From Lysinibacillus agricola (GTDB lineage: Bacteria > Bacillota > Bacilli > Bacillales_A > Planococcaceae), in assembly GCF_016638705.1 (NCBI RefSeq), contig NZ_CP067341.1:933501-997500 (forward strand): DNA of 64,000 bases, read 5' to 3'. The stretch's first letter is position 1. Each line of letters starts with the position of its first letter. The notes beneath the pieces were generated by a model. That model was not told where the DNA came from. It made no database searches and saw only the letters and a list, made by a program, of their open reading frames with translations. The translations under genes and the position numbers were made by a program. Below, in pieces: positions 9,691-18,092 of this stretch.

Positions 9691-10042
9691 CTATTTATTT
9701 GAAAATGCAACCAATATTAGTAAATAAACGTCTAGGATTGTACACACTGAATCTACAATATTCTCGTTTAAAGTTTTTAAATGAGAACAAAAACAATCAA
9801 GAAATGAGTGTTTAAAATGCTCTGCTAATGGGAATATTATTAGTAGTTCATGCAAAGAAGTAACTACTTTGAAAGCTGTATAAATAAACAGAAAATTTCG
9901 TGATAAAACTGTTCTTTTTTTTGTTGGGACTATATTCAAACACCACAGAGTACTGTATAATGGTATGTAGATCTACATTACATTAATTCTAATTTAACAC
10001 ACTGGTTTATAGATAATGATTATAAGGAAAGGATGTGTCAGT

Positions 10043-10441
10043 ATGATAGTAACTTTATTTACATCACCAAGTTGTACGTCTTGCCGAAAAGCGAAAGCAT
10101 GGTTAGAGGAGCATGAAATCCCATATACAGAACGTAACATATTTTCCGAACCGTTAAGCATTAGTGAAATTAAAGAAATTTTGCGTATGACAGAGGATGG
10201 TACGGATGAAATTATTTCAACTCGCTCAAAAATTTTCCAAAAATTAAATGTTGATGTTGAAAGCTTACCATTACAACGCTTATATGAATTAATTCAAGAG
10301 TATCCAGGTTTATTACGTCGTCCAATTATTTTAGACGAGAAACGCTTACAGGTTGGCTACAACGAGGATGAAATTCGTCGTTTCCTTCCTCGCAAGGTTC
10401 GTGCTTATCAATTACAAGAAGCGCAGCGCATGGTGAACTAA
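10043..10441 (+). CDS. spx: Spx, redox-responsive RNA polymerase regulator
   Basis: A 132-residue ArsC/Spx-family protein that binds the alpha C-terminal domain of RNA polymerase and redirects transcription under disulfide stress. The redox switch is Cys10-x2-Cys13 in [11 protein letters not shown]. The RPI segment ([25 protein letters not shown]) is typical of Spx. The ATG at 10043 follows GGAAAGGATG. Its partners in proteolysis are nearby: mecA-family downstream and the adaptor spxH at 15.4 kb, as in B. subtilis. Confidence 0.96.
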   Translation: MIVTLFTSPSCTSCRKAKAWLEEHEIPYTERNIFSEPLSISEIKEILRMTEDGTDEIISTRSKIFQKLNVDVESLPLQRLYELIQEYPGLLRRPIILDEKRLQVGYNEDEIRRFLPRKVRAYQLQEAQRMVN

Positions 10442-10471
10442 AATCCTTGTATTCTGCATATAATAAGTATT

Positions 10472-10516
10472 AGATGTTACAAATGCAACCAGCATATTGT
10501 GGCATCTATTTTTTTG
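10472..10516 (+). terminator. terminator of spx
   Basis: AGATGTTACAAATGC pairs imperfectly with GCATATTGTGGCATCT, followed by ATTTTTTTG. The rest of the 10442-10944 gap has no gene; it holds a short repeat at 10765. Confidence 0.65.
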
Positions 10517-10764
10517 TGTTTTACTTATGTAAAACCTTCTATATAAAGTATAATAATTAATAGGGGAAAGTCATATATTTCCGTAAAAGTATGTTAAACT
10601 TGATTTAAGCTTAATAGTTTACTACAATTTCAATAATTCAAATATCTTCTGTGAAACGGTGTATATCCTTTTCATTTTATGACAGAACAGCATACAATAG
10701 AATTAGAGACAACTGTGAACAAAAAACTTATCTTCATTTAGTTTAAAGATTAAATGAAGGTAAA

Positions 10765-10800
10765 GCCTCCGGATGCAATTACGCCAAGGCGTCATTGATT
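10765..10800 (+). repeat. short GC-rich repeat (second family)
   Basis: GCCTCCGGATGCAATTA followed by CGCCAAGGCGTCATTG resembles CCGGACGCAATTATGCC followed by GAGGCATAATTAC at 18056-18085, and a shorter CCTCCGCCGGATGTCAC at 17777. It contains its own dyad (GCC...GGC). It seems to be a second small interspersed family. Confidence 0.5.
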
Positions 10801-10944
10801 AATGCAGTTGCTCGACGGTTTTACTGTAGTGTGGTCAAAGGTTGAAAAACAAACGGAGTATGAAGGTTAAAAATAATGAATAAAAGCATACTAATGAAAC
10901 AAAACTGTTTTTCGACAAATGACAGTGAAGGGAGATGAGGTCTA

Positions 10945-11613
10945 GTGGACATCGAACGTGTAAACGAAAATACACTCAAGCTCTTTATTACGTACAATGA
11001 TATAGAGGATCGCGGCTATAGTCGTGAAGAGATTTGGTACAATCGAGCAAAGGGTGAACAACTTTTTTGGGATATGATTGATGAAGTAAACACAGAGGAT
11101 TATTTTGATGTAGAAGGTCCGATTTGGATTCATATCAATGCGTCTGACGTAGGCTTGGAAATCATTGTCACACGTGCACATATTTTAAAAGACGGTGAAT
11201 CCTTAGATGGTCATTCGCATTTTGATGAACACAAAGAAATGTTTGCCCCATTCGACGACGTAGGAGAAGATCTTCTCAGTCAACTAACTCAATTCGGTGA
11301 CATGGATGAGTCAGAATTGTTTATGGATACAGACATTTATGTTTATAAATTTAAAGATATTGATGAGTTAATCCCTGTAGCGAAACGCATGACAGATGAA
11401 TTAGTGGATTCCTCATTATTCAAATATGAAGATTGGTACTATTTAGTAGTTGACTTCGTGAATGCAGATGATGATCTAAATCGTCACGATAGAAATGCAG
11501 TCATCAAAGAATTTTTATTACCATCGAATTTCACAATTCATCGCCTAGAGGAATATGGCGATAAAATTATGGAATTTAATTGCTTTGAAACAGTACGAAA
11601 ATATTTTATTTAA
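10945..11613 (+). CDS. mecA: MecA, ClpC adaptor protein
   Basis: A 222-residue adaptor that delivers substrates such as ComK to ClpC-ClpP. The N-terminal substrate-binding domain begins MDIERVNENTLKLFITYNDIEDRGYSR-like and a central acidic stretch (about 95-120) links to the C-terminal ClpC-binding domain ending FNCFETVRKYF. The start is GTG at 10945, with GGGAG upstream. It sits between spx and coiA as in B. subtilis, so competence and Spx proteolysis genes are grouped. Confidence 0.94.
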   Translation: MDIERVNENTLKLFITYNDIEDRGYSREEIWYNRAKGEQLFWDMIDEVNTEDYFDVEGPIWIHINASDVGLEIIVTRAHILKDGESLDGHSHFDEHKEMFAPFDDVGEDLLSQLTQFGDMDESELFMDTDIYVYKFKDIDELIPVAKRMTDELVDSSLFKYEDWYYLVVDFVNADDDLNRHDRNAVIKEFLLPSNFTIHRLEEYGDKIMEFNCFETVRKYFI

Positions 11614-11640
11614 AGTAATGAGCACCTGATTCAAGGGCTT

Positions 11641-11692
11641 AGACTGTAGACTAACTTGATAATAATCAAGTTGGTTTACAGTCTTTTTTTTA
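11641..11692 (+). terminator. terminator of mecA
   Basis: A long hairpin: GACTGTAGACTAACTTGAT pairs with ATCAAGTTGGTTTACAGTC, followed by eight T. Confidence 0.9.
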
Positions 11693-11786
11693 AAAGGTAG
11701 CATTTTTAAAATTTCAAGAAAAAACCGTTATTTATTTGTTGCTATAAAAAAACTCCTTTACTATAAGTGAAAAAGGAGATGATTTT

Positions 11787-12908
11787 ATGCTTATTGCCTA
11801 TAATGAGCAGCAGCAGCCTTTTCTTCCATACCAATATTCGAGGGAAGACTTACAACGATATAGGCGACAGATGAAATTTTATTGTCCTCAATGCCTACAG
11901 CCCGTCCAATTAAAGATCGGGCAATATAATATACCTCATTTTGCTCATATCGCTGATAACAGCTGTGTACAGTTATTTGCAGAGGGTGAATCCCAACTTC
12001 ATTTACAAGGAAAACTTCAATTATTTGAATGGCTGAGAAAACTCGGGCATACAGTAAAGCTGGAGCCTTATTTACCAGAACTTTCGCAGCGACCAGATAT
12101 GCTTGTGACAAAAAAGCAAAAGCAAATTGCTATAGAATTTCAATGTAGCTCAATCTCTCATGAAAAGTGGTTATTGCGTACATCTGGATATGCGAAAAAT
12201 TCTATACAACCATTGTGGCTTTTTCAAACACCTCAAAAACAATCCAATCAAGGTATCCAAAAGATTTTTATTTCTCCGATTATGCAAAAAGTGATAACTA
12301 CTTCAACGCGAGGCGTGTCTTATTTAGTGACCTATGATGCAAAGACATCAAGATTTATTTATTGGACGAATCTTCTTCATGTTCATGGGCATACTTTTAT
12401 AGGCAAAGTACAAGAAGTACCTATTCACAAGCAGCATTTTCCCTTTTATGAGCCTAAATCAATTACGAAAGAGGAATTTCCTCTTTATTGGCAACTTTAT
12501 AAAAAGCTTTGTAAACAATTCGTGTATCAGCGATTATTACATAGTAAAAAAGGGGTGCAAGATTCATTTTTACGAAGTAGTTATGAGTTACGTTTTGCAC
12601 TTACTGCTATGCCTGATTACGTTGGTGTCCCGGTAAAAGACGCGGAGGCGATTCAGATGTTCTCCGTTGAGTGGCAAACGATTTTGCATCATTTTAGTCG
12701 ACGATTACTGCTACTGCCTCATGAATTATGCGATGAGGATATTCGATCGTTTTTAATCCAACACAATGTAGAGGTTACAGCTCGAGCAGTACAGGCTATC
12801 AAAAATTATGGAATGGTGCTTGAGAAAAGTTATCAAAAAACTGACTATTATCCAAATATACGTGAGCAAGTGTATACACATTTATTTGCAATTGCCACAA
12901 TATACTGA
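11787..12908 (+). CDS. coiA: CoiA-like competence protein
   Basis: A 373-residue cytosolic protein of the CoiA family, linked to processing incoming DNA during transformation. An N-terminal zinc-knuckle-like segment FYCPQCLQPVQLKIG is at about residue 31, followed by HFAH (residue 49), typical of the family. A nuclease-like core follows: the acidic residue pattern RPDMLV, then IAIEFQCSSIS, with spacing like restriction-endonuclease folds. The ATG at 11787 follows AAAAAGGAG. It lies between mecA and pepF, the B. subtilis order. Confidence 0.9.
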   Translation: MLIAYNEQQQPFLPYQYSREDLQRYRRQMKFYCPQCLQPVQLKIGQYNIPHFAHIADNSCVQLFAEGESQLHLQGKLQLFEWLRKLGHTVKLEPYLPELSQRPDMLVTKKQKQIAIEFQCSSISHEKWLLRTSGYAKNSIQPLWLFQTPQKQSNQGIQKIFISPIMQKVITTSTRGVSYLVTYDAKTSRFIYWTNLLHVHGHTFIGKVQEVPIHKQHFPFYEPKSITKEEFPLYWQLYKKLCKQFVYQRLLHSKKGVQDSFLRSSYELRFALTAMPDYVGVPVKDAEAIQMFSVEWQTILHHFSRRLLLLPHELCDEDIRSFLIQHNVEVTARAVQAIKNYGMVLEKSYQKTDYYPNIREQVYTHLFAIATIY

Positions 12909-12956
12909 GAAAATATGAGAGTATAAGAAAAACTCACATATAAAGGGGGCTGCCAC

Positions 12957-14774
12957 ATGGCTAGTAACAGCAATCAAGTTTTATTAAGAAATGAAGTTCC
13001 AGAAGAATTAACTTGGCGCTTGGAGGATATATTTGCAACCGACGCTCTATGGGAAGATGAATATAAGGAAATTGCAGAAATTGCAAAAAAGGCACCTAGC
13101 TATGCAGGTACGTTAAACGATGGGGCAGATGCATTATTGGCGGTTTTAACTTACCATGATGATATTTATGAACGTACAATGAAGCTTTACACGTATGCAC
13201 ATATGCGTTATGACCAAGATACGACAAATAGCTTCTATCAGGATATGAATAGTCGTATTCAAACATTGGCGACTAGTATTTCAGCTGCTCTATCGTTTTT
13301 AACACCAGAGATTTTATCATTGAGTGAAGAAACTATAGAACGTTACTTAACAGAAAATAAAGATTTACAACTGTATAAGCAATCCTTAAAAGAAATAACG
13401 ATGGCACGTCCGCACGTATTACCAGCAGAACAGGAAGCATTACTTGCACAAATGTCTGAGGTTACAAGTACAGCTTCCAATACATTTAGTATGTTAAACA
13501 ACGCTGATATGGTCTTCCCTAAAGTGAAAAATGAAGATGGGGAAGAAGTACAGTTAACACACGGCAACTACATTAAATTTTTAGAAAGCAAAGATCGTTC
13601 TGTTCGTGAAAATGCCTTTAAAGCAATGTACGAAATTTATGGCAACTTTAAAAATACGTTTTCGGCTACATTAACTGGCAATGTTAAGAAACATAATGTC
13701 AGCGCACGCATTCGTAATTATGATTCTGCACGCCATGCGGCAATGTCTAATAACTTCATTCCAGAAAATGTTTATGATCAATTGGTGGAAACAATCCATA
13801 AACATTTGCCAGCTATGCAGCGCTATATTTCATTACGGAAAAAGCTTTTAGGCGTAGACGAACTGCATATGTGGGATTTATTTGCGCCACTCGTTAAGGA
13901 AGTCGACATGAAAGTCACTTACGACGAAGCGAAAGATATTTTAGTAAAGGCTTTAGCGCCACTTGGTGAGGAATACCAAGGTATTGTTCAAAGTGGTCTT
14001 GATAACCGCTGGGTGGATGTCTTAGAAAACAGAGGGAAACGCAGTGGTGCGTACTCTTCAGGTGCCTTTGGAACAAATCCATACATTTTAATGAATTGGC
14101 AAGACAATGTTAATAATCTGTTTACACTAGCTCATGAATTTGGTCATAGTGTACACAGTTACTATTCACGTAAAACGCAGCCGTTTGTTTATGGCGACTA
14201 TTCTATTTTTGTAGCTGAAGTAGCTTCGACATGTAATGAAGAACTGTTAAATGATTATTTACTGAAAACAATTGAAGATCCACAACAGAAAATTTATTTA
14301 TTAAATCATTGGTTAGACGGCTTCAGAAGCACTGTTTTCAGACAAACAATGTTTGCTGAATTTGAACATCTAATCCATCAAATGGATAAGAACGGTGAAT
14401 CTTTAACAGCAGAGCGTTTAACAGAGGTTTACTATAATTTAAATAAACAATACTTCGGCGAGGATATTGTTGTAGATGAGGAAATCGGCTTAGAATGGGC
14501 TCGTATTCCGCACTTCTACTATAATTACTATGTGTATCAATATGCTACAGGTAAAGCAGCTGCAACAGCATTAAGTAAACAAATTTTAGAAGAGGGTGCA
14601 CCAGCTGTAGAACGTTATATTAATAACTTCTTAAAAGCAGGCTGCTCTGATTTCCCAATTGAGGTATTAAAGTCAGCAGGTGTTGACATGAACGTGGCAA
14701 AACCGATTGATGATGCATGTAAAGTATTTGAAGAACGCTTAAATGAGTTAGAAAAATTATTGTTGAATAATTAA
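12957..14774 (+). CDS. pepF: oligoendopeptidase F
   Basis: A 605-residue M3B zinc peptidase that cuts short peptides in the cytosol. The zinc site HEFGHSVHS is near residue 393, with the third ligand Glu in FVAEVASTCNE about 28 residues later. FFYNYYVYQYATG-like helices near residue 520 fit the family. The ATG at 12957 follows AAAGGGGG. A terminator lies 4 nt after the stop, then the RoxS gene. In B. subtilis pepF (yjbG) is also next to spxH. Confidence 0.95.
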   Translation: MASNSNQVLLRNEVPEELTWRLEDIFATDALWEDEYKEIAEIAKKAPSYAGTLNDGADALLAVLTYHDDIYERTMKLYTYAHMRYDQDTTNSFYQDMNSRIQTLATSISAALSFLTPEILSLSEETIERYLTENKDLQLYKQSLKEITMARPHVLPAEQEALLAQMSEVTSTASNTFSMLNNADMVFPKVKNEDGEEVQLTHGNYIKFLESKDRSVRENAFKAMYEIYGNFKNTFSATLTGNVKKHNVSARIRNYDSARHAAMSNNFIPENVYDQLVETIHKHLPAMQRYISLRKKLLGVDELHMWDLFAPLVKEVDMKVTYDEAKDILVKALAPLGEEYQGIVQSGLDNRWVDVLENRGKRSGAYSSGAFGTNPYILMNWQDNVNNLFTLAHEFGHSVHSYYSRKTQPFVYGDYSIFVAEVASTCNEELLNDYLLKTIEDPQQKIYLLNHWLDGFRSTVFRQTMFAEFEHLIHQMDKNGESLTAERLTEVYYNLNKQYFGEDIVVDEEIGLEWARIPHFYYNYYVYQYATGKAAATALSKQILEEGAPAVERYINNFLKAGCSDFPIEVLKSAGVDMNVAKPIDDACKVFEERLNELEKLLLNN

Positions 14775-14779
14775 TTGGG

Positions 14780-14812
14780 AAGGCTGTAGGGAAATTACTA
14801 CAGCCTTTTTTC
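14780..14812 (+). terminator. terminator of pepF
   Basis: AGGCTGTAG pairs with CTACAGCCT, followed by TTTTTT. Confidence 0.9.
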
Positions 14813-14950
14813 TATGATAAGTTTAACAATAAAAAATTAAAGAATAATGATTTTTTTTGATTTCTAAATGTTTAAAAGTGTGTTTCTTGAAAAAATACTG
14901 TTTGTAATCGCTTTCTATTTGACAAATTTGTGAATCTAACATCGGATATA

Positions 14951-14979
14951 TTGCTAAATTTATTATTCCATGATAAATT
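14951..14979 (+). promoter_or_regulatory. probable roxS promoter
   Basis: TTGCTA (14951-14956), 17 bp, TAAATT (14974-14979). The predicted start would fall at about 14986-14989, inside the Rex/Fnr-like operator. The -10 box is weak, which fits an activated promoter. Confidence 0.45.
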
Positions 14980-14985
14980 GATTCA

Positions 14986-15001
14986 TGTGAAATAAATCAC
15001 A
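14986..15001 (+). promoter_or_regulatory. Rex/Fnr-like operator at roxS
   Basis: TGTGA-AATAAA-TCACA is an exact match to the B. subtilis Fnr consensus (TGTGA-N6-TCACA). Extended by one base each side it also fits the Rex consensus TTGTGAAWWWWTTCACAA at 16 of 18 positions. In B. subtilis RoxS is repressed by Rex and activated by ResD. The position over the transcription start favours repression by Rex. Confidence 0.75.
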
Positions 15002-15104
15002 AAACAAACATACACCCCTTTGTTTGAACGTGAACATTTCTCCCATCCCCTTTGTGAAAGAGAGGCGTCACTATCTGTCGAGGATAGTGGCGCTTCTTTT
15101 ATTT
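14989..15104 (+). ncRNA. roxS: RoxS (RsaE) regulatory RNA
   Basis: The segment holds the C-rich single-stranded seeds of RoxS/RsaE: ACACCCCTTTGTTTGAACG near 15012, then TTTCTCCCATCCCCTTTG near 15037. A 3' terminator hairpin follows (GCGTCACTATC with GATAGTGGCGC, 15065-15093, then TTCTTTT). The RNA lies between pepF and spxH, where rsaE is found in Staphylococcus. It tunes central metabolism and NAD/NADH balance by pairing with ribosome sites through its C-rich loops. The 5' end is set from the S. aureus homologue as I remember it, so it may be a few bases off. Confidence 0.9.
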
Positions 15105-15134
15105 TGTTATAAATCTCGATCAAACAGCCAAGTA

Positions 15135-15239
15135 TTCCGATAAAACTCAAAAATGTTCCGATAAATCGCTGAAACGTTCCGACAAATTACTAATATGTTC
15201 CGATAAATCACTAGAACATTCCGATAAATATATAGAGCC
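15135..15239. repeat. 21-bp tandem repeat, five units
   Basis: TTCCGA starts at 15135, 15156, 15177, 15198 and 15219, a strict 21-bp period. Each unit is TTCCGAYAAA plus about 11 variable bases, often ending in AAATG or AACA. On the minus strand the array reads as an open heptad pattern (YRNxxxI), but there is no ribosome site or likely start, so I treat it as non-coding. It lies between the RoxS terminator and the spxH terminator. Confidence 0.8.
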
Positions 15240-15279
15240 TTATAATCCGAAAGAAAGTTAATGATGGGGCTAATAAAAG

Positions 15280-15323
15280 AAAAATAAAAGCAAGTGAAGA
15301 AAACTTCACTTGCTTTTATTTTT
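15280..15323. terminator. terminator of spxH (bidirectional)
   Basis: Two perfect 20-base arms (15280-15299 and 15304-15323) containing GCAAGTGAAG/CTTCACTTGC and A/T tails on both sides. It ends the minus-strand spxH transcript. Confidence 0.9.
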
Positions 15324-15354
15324 AGGAGCTTCTTAGAATAATAATATAATTGCA

Positions 15355-16164
15355 TTATTTAATACGCCATAGTGTAGCGTGATCTGTCTGAATTCGTTCA
15401 ATCTTTTGTTGCAGCATACGTTTCTTTAATTCACGTTCAGCTGTTTGCTCTGTTAATGAGTAGATGAAAGCTATTTCATTTGTTGAGAGCGTATGGAATC
15501 TTGTAAATAACTCTTCTATTGTTGGTAATGGTTGACGCACAAGTTGTTCATCCATCATCTCTTGTAAAATATGTTCATAAACTTCATAGGAATAGCTACC
15601 ACTAACTTTAAGACCCTCATCTTCAATACATTCATTGAAAAATACAACGCTAGGTACTTCATCAACTTCCATTTCGCGTTTAATATATAAATCGCACTGA
15701 AAGGCACGAGCTGTTTCCTTTGAACCAAAGTCTGCAGTGAATTCACTCATGTCTAATCGAACATCCTCAGCAATTTTTAAAAGCGTAGCATAGGAATTTA
15801 CATCTTGATGGTTTAGTAATACATATTCTTGTAGTTTCAACAAATAGCGTGCTCCTGCACGTTTACCCTGTAACTCTGCTGCCTTAATAGCGATAGATGG
15901 TAAAACAGGATGATTTATGTCGAGTTCAATGCCCGATGCACAACCCTTTACGCGCTTACTTAAACAATTTAAAGAGGCTAGCTCTGTGCTTAGTACAAGG
16001 CGCCATGTAAAGTAATGATTGTACTCTAGCTGTAACTTACGAAGAATTGCTTGCATACTGAAAGCTTCAGGACAAAGTGGATCTACGAAAATATACAATT
16101 CAATAGGCTTATTAGCAGTAGAAATCACAGGAGTTGGCTCTTGCAGCATTTGAATATTATTCAC
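15355..16164 (-). CDS. spxH: SpxH (YjbH), ClpXP adaptor for Spx, CPEA variant
   Basis: A 269-residue DsbA/FrnE-like thioredoxin-fold protein that presents Spx to ClpXP. The fold starts with ELYIFVDPLCPEAFSMQ near residue 24. B. subtilis YjbH has CPEC here; in this protein the second Cys is Ala, so the CxxC pair cannot form. The His-rich N-terminal zinc segment of B. subtilis YjbH is also not evident. I chose the GTG at 16164 because GAGGGGG lies 9 nt upstream; it overlaps the end of yjbI by 8 nt, so the two are translationally coupled. Two in-frame ATGs at 16188 and 16182 lie further inside yjbI without a site. Confidence 0.88.
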   Translation of the reverse strand: MNNIQMLQEPTPVISTANKPIELYIFVDPLCPEAFSMQAILRKLQLEYNHYFTWRLVLSTELASLNCLSKRVKGCASGIELDINHPVLPSIAIKAAELQGKRAGARYLLKLQEYVLLNHQDVNSYATLLKIAEDVRLDMSEFTADFGSKETARAFQCDLYIKREMEVDEVPSVVFFNECIEDEGLKVSGSYSYEVYEHILQEMMDEQLVRQPLPTIEELFTRFHTLSTNEIAFIYSLTEQTAERELKKRMLQQKIERIQTDHATLWRIK

Positions 16165-16564
16165 GTAATAATTCCCCCTCATCGTCATTTGGCGTATTAA
16201 CCATGTGATGAGCTGTTAATACTAATCGTTGATAATAAGTTTCGCGGAACTTCCCTTCCAAACCAACTTCGTCCATTGCTTCGGACATACATTCGAGCCA
16301 AGCTTGAGCACGATCAGGTGTAATCGGAAAATTCATATGACGTGCACGCATCATTGGATGTCCATGCTCTTCAGTAAAAAGATTTGGTCCACCTAAGTAC
16401 TGTGTTTGAAATTGAATTTGCTTACGGGCTGTCTCTGTCAAATCTTTCGGAAAGATTGGAATAAGATTAGGATGCTGAGCAACTCTTTTATAAAACGCAT
16501 GAATAAGCTCTGAAAGTTTTTCAGCTCCCAGCTCCTCATAAGGAACAGTGTATTTTCGACTCAT
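16157..16564 (-). CDS. yjbI: group II truncated haemoglobin YjbI
   Basis: A 135-residue 2/2 globin. The proximal His is in MRARHMNF near residue 75, a Trp at the G8 position is in QAWLECM near residue 88, and FQTQYLGGPNLF near residue 51 supplies the CD/E residues; these mark group II (TrHbO). It binds haem and oxygen and has been linked to peroxide or Spx-related redox biology through its fusion-like linkage to yjbH. It is upstream of and overlaps spxH. The ATG at 16564 has AAAGGAGC upstream. Confidence 0.92.
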   Translation of the reverse strand: MSRKYTVPYEELGAEKLSELIHAFYKRVAQHPNLIPIFPKDLTETARKQIQFQTQYLGGPNLFTEEHGHPMMRARHMNFPITPDRAQAWLECMSEAMDEVGLEGKFRETYYQRLVLTAHHMVNTPNDDEGELLRE

Positions 16565-16855
16565 AAGTTATATGCTCCTTTTATTCTTTATATCGTAAAA
16601 GTATAATTTTATATCTTCATTCAGTAGAAGACTCTCACCTCTATCGGTGATGAGCTGAATGTTTACGCCAAGGAATAATGGATAGTTTGTCATCTTCTAA
16701 AATGTGAATTTCTTGTGACTACTTTCATTCTATCAACGTATTTTCGTTTATACAAATAAAGCGCTCTTTCCAAATGTTTCTCGCTAGAAAAGCACAAATT
16801 TCACCACTATGGGTGAAATTTGCCGAAAAGGACCGTAATAACAGTGATTATGCGA

Positions 16856-17644
16856 TTAAGCTGTGTAGTAATTCATCACTTTTTTGACATAATTCTGTGT
16901 TTCTTTGAAAGGAGGAATGCCACCATACTTTGTCACGCGTGAAGCTCCCGCGTTATAAGCAGCTAACGCTAACGTTGGATCGTTATCAAATTTATCTAGC
17001 ATTTGGCGTATATATTTGGCCCCTGCCATAATATTTTGTTCAGGATCAAAAGAGTTTGTAACCCCTAAATATTGCGCTGTTTTTGGCATTAATTGCATTA
17101 ATCCCTGTGCTCCAGCATGACTAATTGCATTTGAATTAAAATTAGACTCTTGCTTAATCACTGCAGCGATAAGTTTTTTAGGTACATTATATGTAGATGC
17201 TGCCTTTTCAATAATCGAAGCGTATTGATTCGCTCCTGCTAATGCATTGGCATACGCTGTTGAACCAATAACATTATCTGAAACATAGGAGTCGAGTTTT
17301 GTACTAGATTGTGTGTTTGCTAATGCTGCCTGTACAGAAGTAGGGATAAAGACTGCATTAGAACCTTGATATAGCAATGATTGATACGCACTATTTCCCA
17401 CGTTTTCAGACAACCCATTTAAACTACTAAGCTGGTTCATTAATGACGAAGCGCTTGATACACTCCCCAGCATACTAGATAATTTTGCACTATTAGCAGT
17501 CGTTGCGTCGCCGAGCAATTCGCTAATCATGTCTGAAAACATAGAATTACTGTCTGTAAGATTGTTTGACGATGAATTTTCTGTAGAGCCTAATGTTTGC
17601 ATTGCTTGAATTTCAAGTAAAGTTCTGAGTGATTGGATATCCAA
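16856..17644 (-). CDS. yjbJ: soluble lytic transglycosylase YjbJ
   Basis: A 262-residue protein. The last 115 residues are an SLT (goose-lysozyme-like) domain with the catalytic Glu in IKQESNFNS, then AGAQGLMQLMP and AYNAGASRV, the three family motifs. The N-terminal half is Ser/Asn-rich and low in complexity and shows no signal peptide, so export, if any, is by another route. The start is uncertain: a TTG at 17644 has AAAGGGTG at 9 nt; a GTG at 17656 touches the ribosome site. It is a single-gene unit on the minus strand. Confidence 0.88.
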   Translation of the reverse strand: MDIQSLRTLLEIQAMQTLGSTENSSSNNLTDSNSMFSDMISELLGDATTANSAKLSSMLGSVSSASSLMNQLSSLNGLSENVGNSAYQSLLYQGSNAVFIPTSVQAALANTQSSTKLDSYVSDNVIGSTAYANALAGANQYASIIEKAASTYNVPKKLIAAVIKQESNFNSNAISHAGAQGLMQLMPKTAQYLGVTNSFDPEQNIMAGAKYIRQMLDKFDNDPTLALAAYNAGASRVTKYGGIPPFKETQNYVKKVMNYYTA

Positions 17645-17710
17645 GGAGTTGGTCACCCTTTCTTGTTATACTGGTTAATTTATTTTAGCAACATCCGCAG
17701 AAATAGAGGA

Positions 17711-17767
17711 ACTTAGTCTAAGAATGCCACGTCCTGTGGCAAAGACTGAGTGACCAACATGACGTTG
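17711..17767 (+). other. structured motif copy 3
   Basis: Outer stem CTTAGTCT (17712-17719) pairs with AGACTGAG (17743-17750); inner stem GCCAC pairs with GTGGC around GTCCT; then TGACCAACATGACGTTG. The stems differ from copies 1 and 2 in sequence but the pairing, loop and GACC tail are kept. Confidence 0.6.
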
Positions 17768-17818
17768 ATCTAATGCCTCCGCCGGATGTCACAGAATCGG
17801 AAAGGAGTTCACATAGGA

Positions 17819-17876
17819 TGTTAGCCTAAAATCATCGCATCCATGCGATAACGGCTAACTGACCTGCATCCTGTTG
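17819..17876 (+). other. structured motif copy 4
   Basis: Outer stem GTTAGCC pairs with GGCTAAC; inner stem ATCGC pairs with GCGAT around ATCCAT; then TGACCTGCATCCTGTTG. A third set of compensatory stems. It is followed at once by tandem CTGCCGCTTCGCTTTCGCACAG units. Confidence 0.6.
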
Positions 17877-18030
17877 TTGCTGCCGCTTCGCTTTCGCACA
17901 GACAAACCCCTGTTGCTGCCGCTTCGCTTTCGCACAGACAAACCCCCTGCTGCTGCCGCTTCGCTTTCGCACAGACAAAACCCTGTTGCTGCCGCTACGT
18001 TAGCACTGCGCTTTCGCACAAAAAATATCT
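17872..18030 (-). repeat. tandem CTGTGCGAAAGCGAAGCGGCAGCAACA units
   Basis: Read on the minus strand, about four units of CTGTGCGAAAGCGAAGCG followed by GCAGCAACAGGGGTTTGT. The unit is the same as in the arrays at 22214 and 42945, in the other orientation. ORFs on both strands here are repeat artefacts. A second-family fragment (CCGGACGCAATTATGCC) follows at 18056-18085. Confidence 0.8.
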
Positions 18031-18092
18031 GCAGGCCTAAGCACAAAGCCGATTCCGGACGCAATTATGCCGAGGCATAATTACTATTAGTA

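Noticed and set aside
15107..15355. Minus-strand protein with YRN heptads
   Set aside because: The frame is open only because the repeat period is 21 bp; there is no ribosome site or plausible start, and it overlaps the spxH terminator.
17872..18080. Small protein genes on either strand
   Set aside because: Both frames are translations of the tandem CTGTGCGAAAGCG units.
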